Positions 5,586 to 8,357 of a stretch of DNA of 8,357 nucleotides are shown piece after piece. Below the pieces are notes generated by a model that did not search any database, had not been told where the DNA came from, and worked only from the letters and a program-made list of their open reading frames with translations. The stretch covers positions 1 through 8,357 of the forward strand of contig JAEXTU010000306.1 of assembly GCA_023453335.1 (NCBI GenBank), given 5' to 3'. This DNA comes from Pseudomonadota bacterium. GTDB taxonomy: Bacteria > Desulfobacterota > Desulfovibrionia > Desulfovibrionales > Desulfovibrionaceae. A program made the translations under genes and the position numbers. How positions within the stretch are numbered: the stretch's first letter is position 1; every line of letters begins with the position of its first letter.

Positions 5586-6842
5586 GTGGACATCACATCC
5601 TGGGATTGGAGCACGCCGGTAAAACGCGTGGTCCAGGCCGACGCCTGTGACGGCGAGGCTGCCTGGCTCGAAGAGCCGCAGGTCAGCCCGGACGGGGAGC
5701 GCCTGGCCCGGGTGGCCTTCCTGGACGGCGAGTACGGCCTGTGCGTCAACGGCGCCCTGGGCGAGGGGACCTACTCCCGCATCTGGTATCCGCGCTTTGC
5801 GCCGGATGGCCGGATCACCGCCCTGGCCAACGCCGACGGCGAATGGACCATGCTCGTGGACGGTGAGGCCTGGGATACCTATGGGGCCATCTGGAACACC
5901 CTGTTCTCCGGCGACGGGTCGCACATCGCCGCGGCGGTGCAGATGGACGGCACCTACGGCATGGCCGTGGACAACGCCCCCTGGGAGACCCTGTACGAGA
6001 ACGCCAACCATTTCACCTTGAGCCAGGACGGGGCGCACACCGCGGCGGCGGTGCAGATCGAGCCCCTGGGCCAGGCCGACGTGGCCAAGTTCCAGGGCGG
6101 GGTGTTCGGGGTGGCCAAGGACGGCGAGACCTGGAACGAGCGCTACATGGGCGTCTACAAGATGGCCATGTCCCCGGACGGCGCCCAGCTGGCCGCCGAG
6201 GTCCGGCTGAATCTCTACGAATACACCATCGCGGAGAACGGCAAGGCCTGGTCCAAGACCTTCCCCTGCGTGTGGGGACCAGCCATCTCCCCGGCCGACG
6301 GCAAGGCCGTGGCCCCGGTGCGCATCGCCGGCAAGTGGACCCTGGCCGCCGACGGCAAGCCCATCTGGAAGGCCGCCTTCACCCAGTGTTGGCACCAGTT
6401 CTTCAGCGCCAACGGCAGGAAGCTGGGCGCCATCGTGAGCCCGGCCTTCGGCCGCTGGACCCTGGCCATCGACGGCAATGCCTGGCGCACCACCTTCGGC
6501 GACGTGGTGGAGGACGCCTGCTTCAGCCCGGACGGCTCCCGCGCCGCCTGCCTGGGCAAGGAAGACGGGATATATGCCGTGGTGGTGGACGACGTTGCCT
6601 GGCCCGGCCGCTACGCCATGGCCTGGAAGCCGGTCTTCAGCCCGGACGGCAAGCACGTGGCCGCCAAGGTGGAGAAGGGCGGCACGTACACCGTGGCCGT
6701 GGACGGCCGGGAGTTCGGCTCGGGCTTCACCGCGGCCTTCACCCCGGTGTTCAGCCCGTGCTCGACCAAGGTGCTCATCACCGTCATCGAGGACGGCTGG
6801 CTGGTGCGGCGGGTCGTGCCGGTGTCCAGCTTCAAGGCATAG
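5586..6842 (+). CDS. tmcD: TmcD, Trp-rich repeat protein of the Tmc redox complex
   Basis: This 418-residue soluble protein has no signal peptide or membrane helix and should be cytoplasmic. It carries 19 tryptophans. It is built of ten repeats of about 39 residues that begin at Ser/Ala-Pro-Asp-Gly-like turns near residues 34, 72, 108, 146, 196, 235, 274, 314, 352 and 390. Each unit follows the pattern SPDG...AA.V...G.YT.AVDG..W, resembling PD40/TolB-like beta-propeller blades. A short insertion (about residues 158-169) lengthens the fourth unit. The tmcD name rests on Trp-richness, lack of membrane segments and position beside tmcC and tmcB; in Desulfovibrio TmcD is described as a Trp-rich cytoplasmic subunit without known cofactor. 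It is the first gene of the operon here, with ten bases before tmcC. Its exact role in electron transfer is unknown; a structural or docking role is likely. Confidence 0.8.
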   Translation: MDITSWDWSTPVKRVVQADACDGEAAWLEEPQVSPDGERLARVAFLDGEYGLCVNGALGEGTYSRIWYPRFAPDGRITALANADGEWTMLVDGEAWDTYGAIWNTLFSGDGSHIAAAVQMDGTYGMAVDNAPWETLYENANHFTLSQDGAHTAAAVQIEPLGQADVAKFQGGVFGVAKDGETWNERYMGVYKMAMSPDGAQLAAEVRLNLYEYTIAENGKAWSKTFPCVWGPAISPADGKAVAPVRIAGKWTLAADGKPIWKAAFTQCWHQFFSANGRKLGAIVSPAFGRWTLAIDGNAWRTTFGDVVEDACFSPDGSRAACLGKEDGIYAVVVDDVAWPGRYAMAWKPVFSPDGKHVAAKVEKGGTYTVAVDGREFGSGFTAAFTPVFSPCSTKVLITVIEDGWLVRRVVPVSSFKA

Positions 6843-6852
6843 GGGGGAAGCC

Positions 6853-7518
6853 ATGGAAGTTCTGTACAATCTGGCCCGCGGTCCCCTGGTCTGGGTGGCC
6901 CTGGCGCTGTTCGTCGTCGGTTCGCTCTACAAGTTCTCCCAGATGGCCCTGCTGGCCAAGCAGAAAGACGGCCTGGTTTACGAGTACTGGAGCTGGACGC
7001 ACGCCCTCAAGTCCGCCTTCTTCTGGTGGATACTGCCCCTGGGCAGCTTCAACGCCCGCCTGAACCCCATCATGGCCATCGTGACCTGGGTGTTCCACGT
7101 CAGCCTGCTGCTCTCCCCCGTCTTCCTGCTGGCCCACGTGGTCATGTTCGAGACCGCGTGGAACGTGGGGCTGTGGCCCACCCTGCCCGACAACGTGGCC
7201 GACATCATGGCCTTCGCGGTGCTGGCGGGCTGCGCGTTCTTCCTGCTGCGGCGCCTGGTGCTGCCCCAGGTGAAGTTCGTGACCGGCGGCAGCGACTTCT
7301 TCATCCTGGCGGTGGTGTGCCTGCCCTTCGCGACCGGCGTGCTGTCCTACCACCAGGTGGGCGACTACAAGACCCTGGTCACCCTGCACATGCTGGCCGG
7401 CGAACTCATGCTCGCCCTGTTGCCCTTCACCCGCCTGGCCCACGCCATCTACGCCCTGTTCGTGCGCGGCTACACCGCCTCGGAGTTCGGGGCCGTGCGC
7501 CAGATCAAGGACTGGTAA
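6853..7518 (+). CDS. tmcC: TmcC, b-type cytochrome membrane subunit
   Basis: This 221-residue integral membrane protein belongs to the NarI/HmcE/DsrM-like cytochrome b type. It would carry haem b and pass electrons between the periplasmic cytochrome side and the cytoplasmic Fe-S subunit TmcB, possibly with menaquinone. Five hydrophobic segments lie near residues 8-27, 73-98, 115-133, 148-165 and 176-203. Histidines in or near helices are His82, His95, His167, His179 and His197; the 18-residue gap between His179 and His197 equals that between two haem ligands in E. coli NarI (His187, His205), so these are the best ligand candidates, with His82 and His95 as possible partners. The ATG at 6853 follows a GGGGGGAAG site and lies ten bases after tmcD; longer upstream frames overlap tmcD and are not real. 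tmcB follows 11 bases later. Confidence 0.88.
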   Translation: MEVLYNLARGPLVWVALALFVVGSLYKFSQMALLAKQKDGLVYEYWSWTHALKSAFFWWILPLGSFNARLNPIMAIVTWVFHVSLLLSPVFLLAHVVMFETAWNVGLWPTLPDNVADIMAFAVLAGCAFFLLRRLVLPQVKFVTGGSDFFILAVVCLPFATGVLSYHQVGDYKTLVTLHMLAGELMLALLPFTRLAHAIYALFVRGYTASEFGAVRQIKDW

Positions 7519-7529
7519 AGGAGTCCGCC

Positions 7530-8357
7530 ATGAGCGAAGTTGAAACCCCCACCACCGATACCCGCTCCTGGGTGGACAAGGTCCAGGCCACGTACAAAGA
7601 GGACGTGGCCGCCGGGAAGTACGACTTCTCCGGCATCGAGGATCCCAACCTGGACCGCGCCGAGAAGGCCCTGACCGAGGACCAGATCCAGAAGACCATC
7701 AAGAAGGTCCTGGCCACCGAAGGCGGGGCCCGGCTCAAGGCCTACGTCGAGACCTGCGTGCACTGCGGCCTGTGTTCCGAGGCCTGCCACCACTACATGT
7801 CCAACGGCAAGGACCCCAAGTACTCGCCGGTGGGCAAGGTCAAGCGGTCCATCTGGAAGATCCTGGAGCGCGACGGCCGGCTCACCCCGGCCGAGGCCCG
7901 GGAATTGCGGCTCATCGCCGGCACCGAGTGCAACATCTGCCGGCGCTGCCTGCAGTACTGCCCCTTCGGCATCGACATCGGCTACATGATGAGCCTGGTG
8001 CGCCGCATCTGCCACATGCTCAACATGACCCCGCTCTACATACAGGACACCTGCCACTCCCACTCCGCCACCATGAACCAGATGTGGGTCAAGGACGACG
8101 AGTGGATCGACTCCCTGCAGTGGCAGGAAGACGAGGCCCGCGACGAGTTCTCCAAGATTCGGTTGCCCGTGGGCAAGGAAGGGGCCGACATCTACTACTC
8201 GGTCATCGGGCCCGAGCCCAAGTTCCGGACCCAGCTCATCTACCAGGCCGCGTCCATCTTCCACAACGCGGGCGTGGACTTCACCTTCCCGGCCGAGCCC
8301 GGCTGGGACAACTCGGACATGTGCATGTTCACCGGCGACTTCGAGATGATGGGCCGG
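7530..8357 (+). CDS. tmcB: TmcB, HdrD-like Fe-S subunit, 3'-truncated
   Basis: This gene encodes the cytoplasmic iron-sulfur subunit of Tmc and runs off the right edge after 276 codons without a stop. Two ferredoxin-type [4Fe-4S] motifs are visible: Cys76, 79, 82 and 86 (CVHCGLCSEAC) and Cys134, 137, 140 and 144 (CNICRRCLQYCP). About 70 charged residues precede them. The spacing and the surrounding CHHYM and PFGIDIGYMMSLVR stretches are those of the HdrD/GlpC-like family, whose C-terminal half normally carries CCG domains binding a further cluster; that part would lie beyond the window. The ATG at 7530 has AAAGGAG eight bases upstream. It should take electrons from, or give them to, TmcC at the inner face of the membrane. 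HmcF and DsrK are the closest alternatives, but the Trp-rich gene two places upstream favours Tmc. Confidence 0.88.
   Translation, partial: MSEVETPTTDTRSWVDKVQATYKEDVAAGKYDFSGIEDPNLDRAEKALTEDQIQKTIKKVLATEGGARLKAYVETCVHCGLCSEACHHYMSNGKDPKYSPVGKVKRSIWKILERDGRLTPAEARELRLIAGTECNICRRCLQYCPFGIDIGYMMSLVRRICHMLNMTPLYIQDTCHSHSATMNQMWVKDDEWIDSLQWQEDEARDEFSKIRLPVGKEGADIYYSVIGPEPKFRTQLIYQAASIFHNAGVDFTFPAEPGWDNSDMCMFTGDFEMMGR

Noticed and set aside
7470..8264. A 264-codon open frame on the minus strand opposite tmcC and tmcB
   Set aside because: No domain or motif is visible, and the plus strand carries two intact ferredoxin motifs here.

Overview
The window reads as a chromosomal segment of a high-GC sulfate-reducing bacterium of the Desulfovibrio group (Desulfovibrionales). 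The strongest evidence is the right-hand gene set, tmcD-tmcC-tmcB. These genes encode three parts of the Tmc transmembrane redox complex, which is known from Desulfovibrio, where it passes electrons between the periplasmic cytochrome c3 pool and the cytoplasm. The assignment rests on protein character and gene context read by eye, not on a database search.

Layout from left to right. Bases 1-1872 (+) hold the end of an ABC-2 type exporter operon: an ATPase cut by the window's left edge, then its YbhS/YbhR-like permease one base downstream. Bases 1873-3000 form a sharply bounded AT-rich block. It contains one minus-strand gene for an unrecognised secreted, cysteine-rich protein with an Asp-rich calcium-loop motif, and it looks like acquired DNA. 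Bases 3001-5110 (-) are a two-gene signalling operon: a single-domain CheY-like response regulator, then a GAF/HD-GYP protein, a predicted cyclic-di-GMP phosphodiesterase. Bases 5111-5585 are a divergent intergenic region with a good sigma-70 promoter candidate for the signalling operon, a weaker one for tmc, several short inverted repeats and an 11-base direct repeat. Bases 5586-8357 (+) hold tmcD, tmcC and the start of tmcB, which runs off the right edge; tmcA is not in the window.

How the genes may work together. TmcB (two [4Fe-4S] motifs, HdrD-like) and TmcC (five-helix b-type cytochrome) would form the membrane electron path. TmcD is a cytoplasmic tryptophan-rich protein made of ten repeats of about 39 residues, probably a beta-propeller. 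The response regulator and HD-GYP protein share the intergenic region with tmc, so a regulatory link is possible but unproven. I see no RNA genes, CRISPR array, transposase or convincing rho-independent terminator.

No clearly new multi-gene system is visible. The items most worth a second look are the palindrome-rich tmc promoter region, the repeat periodicity of TmcD, the insertion of about 80 residues inside the HD-GYP domain, and the AT-rich island.
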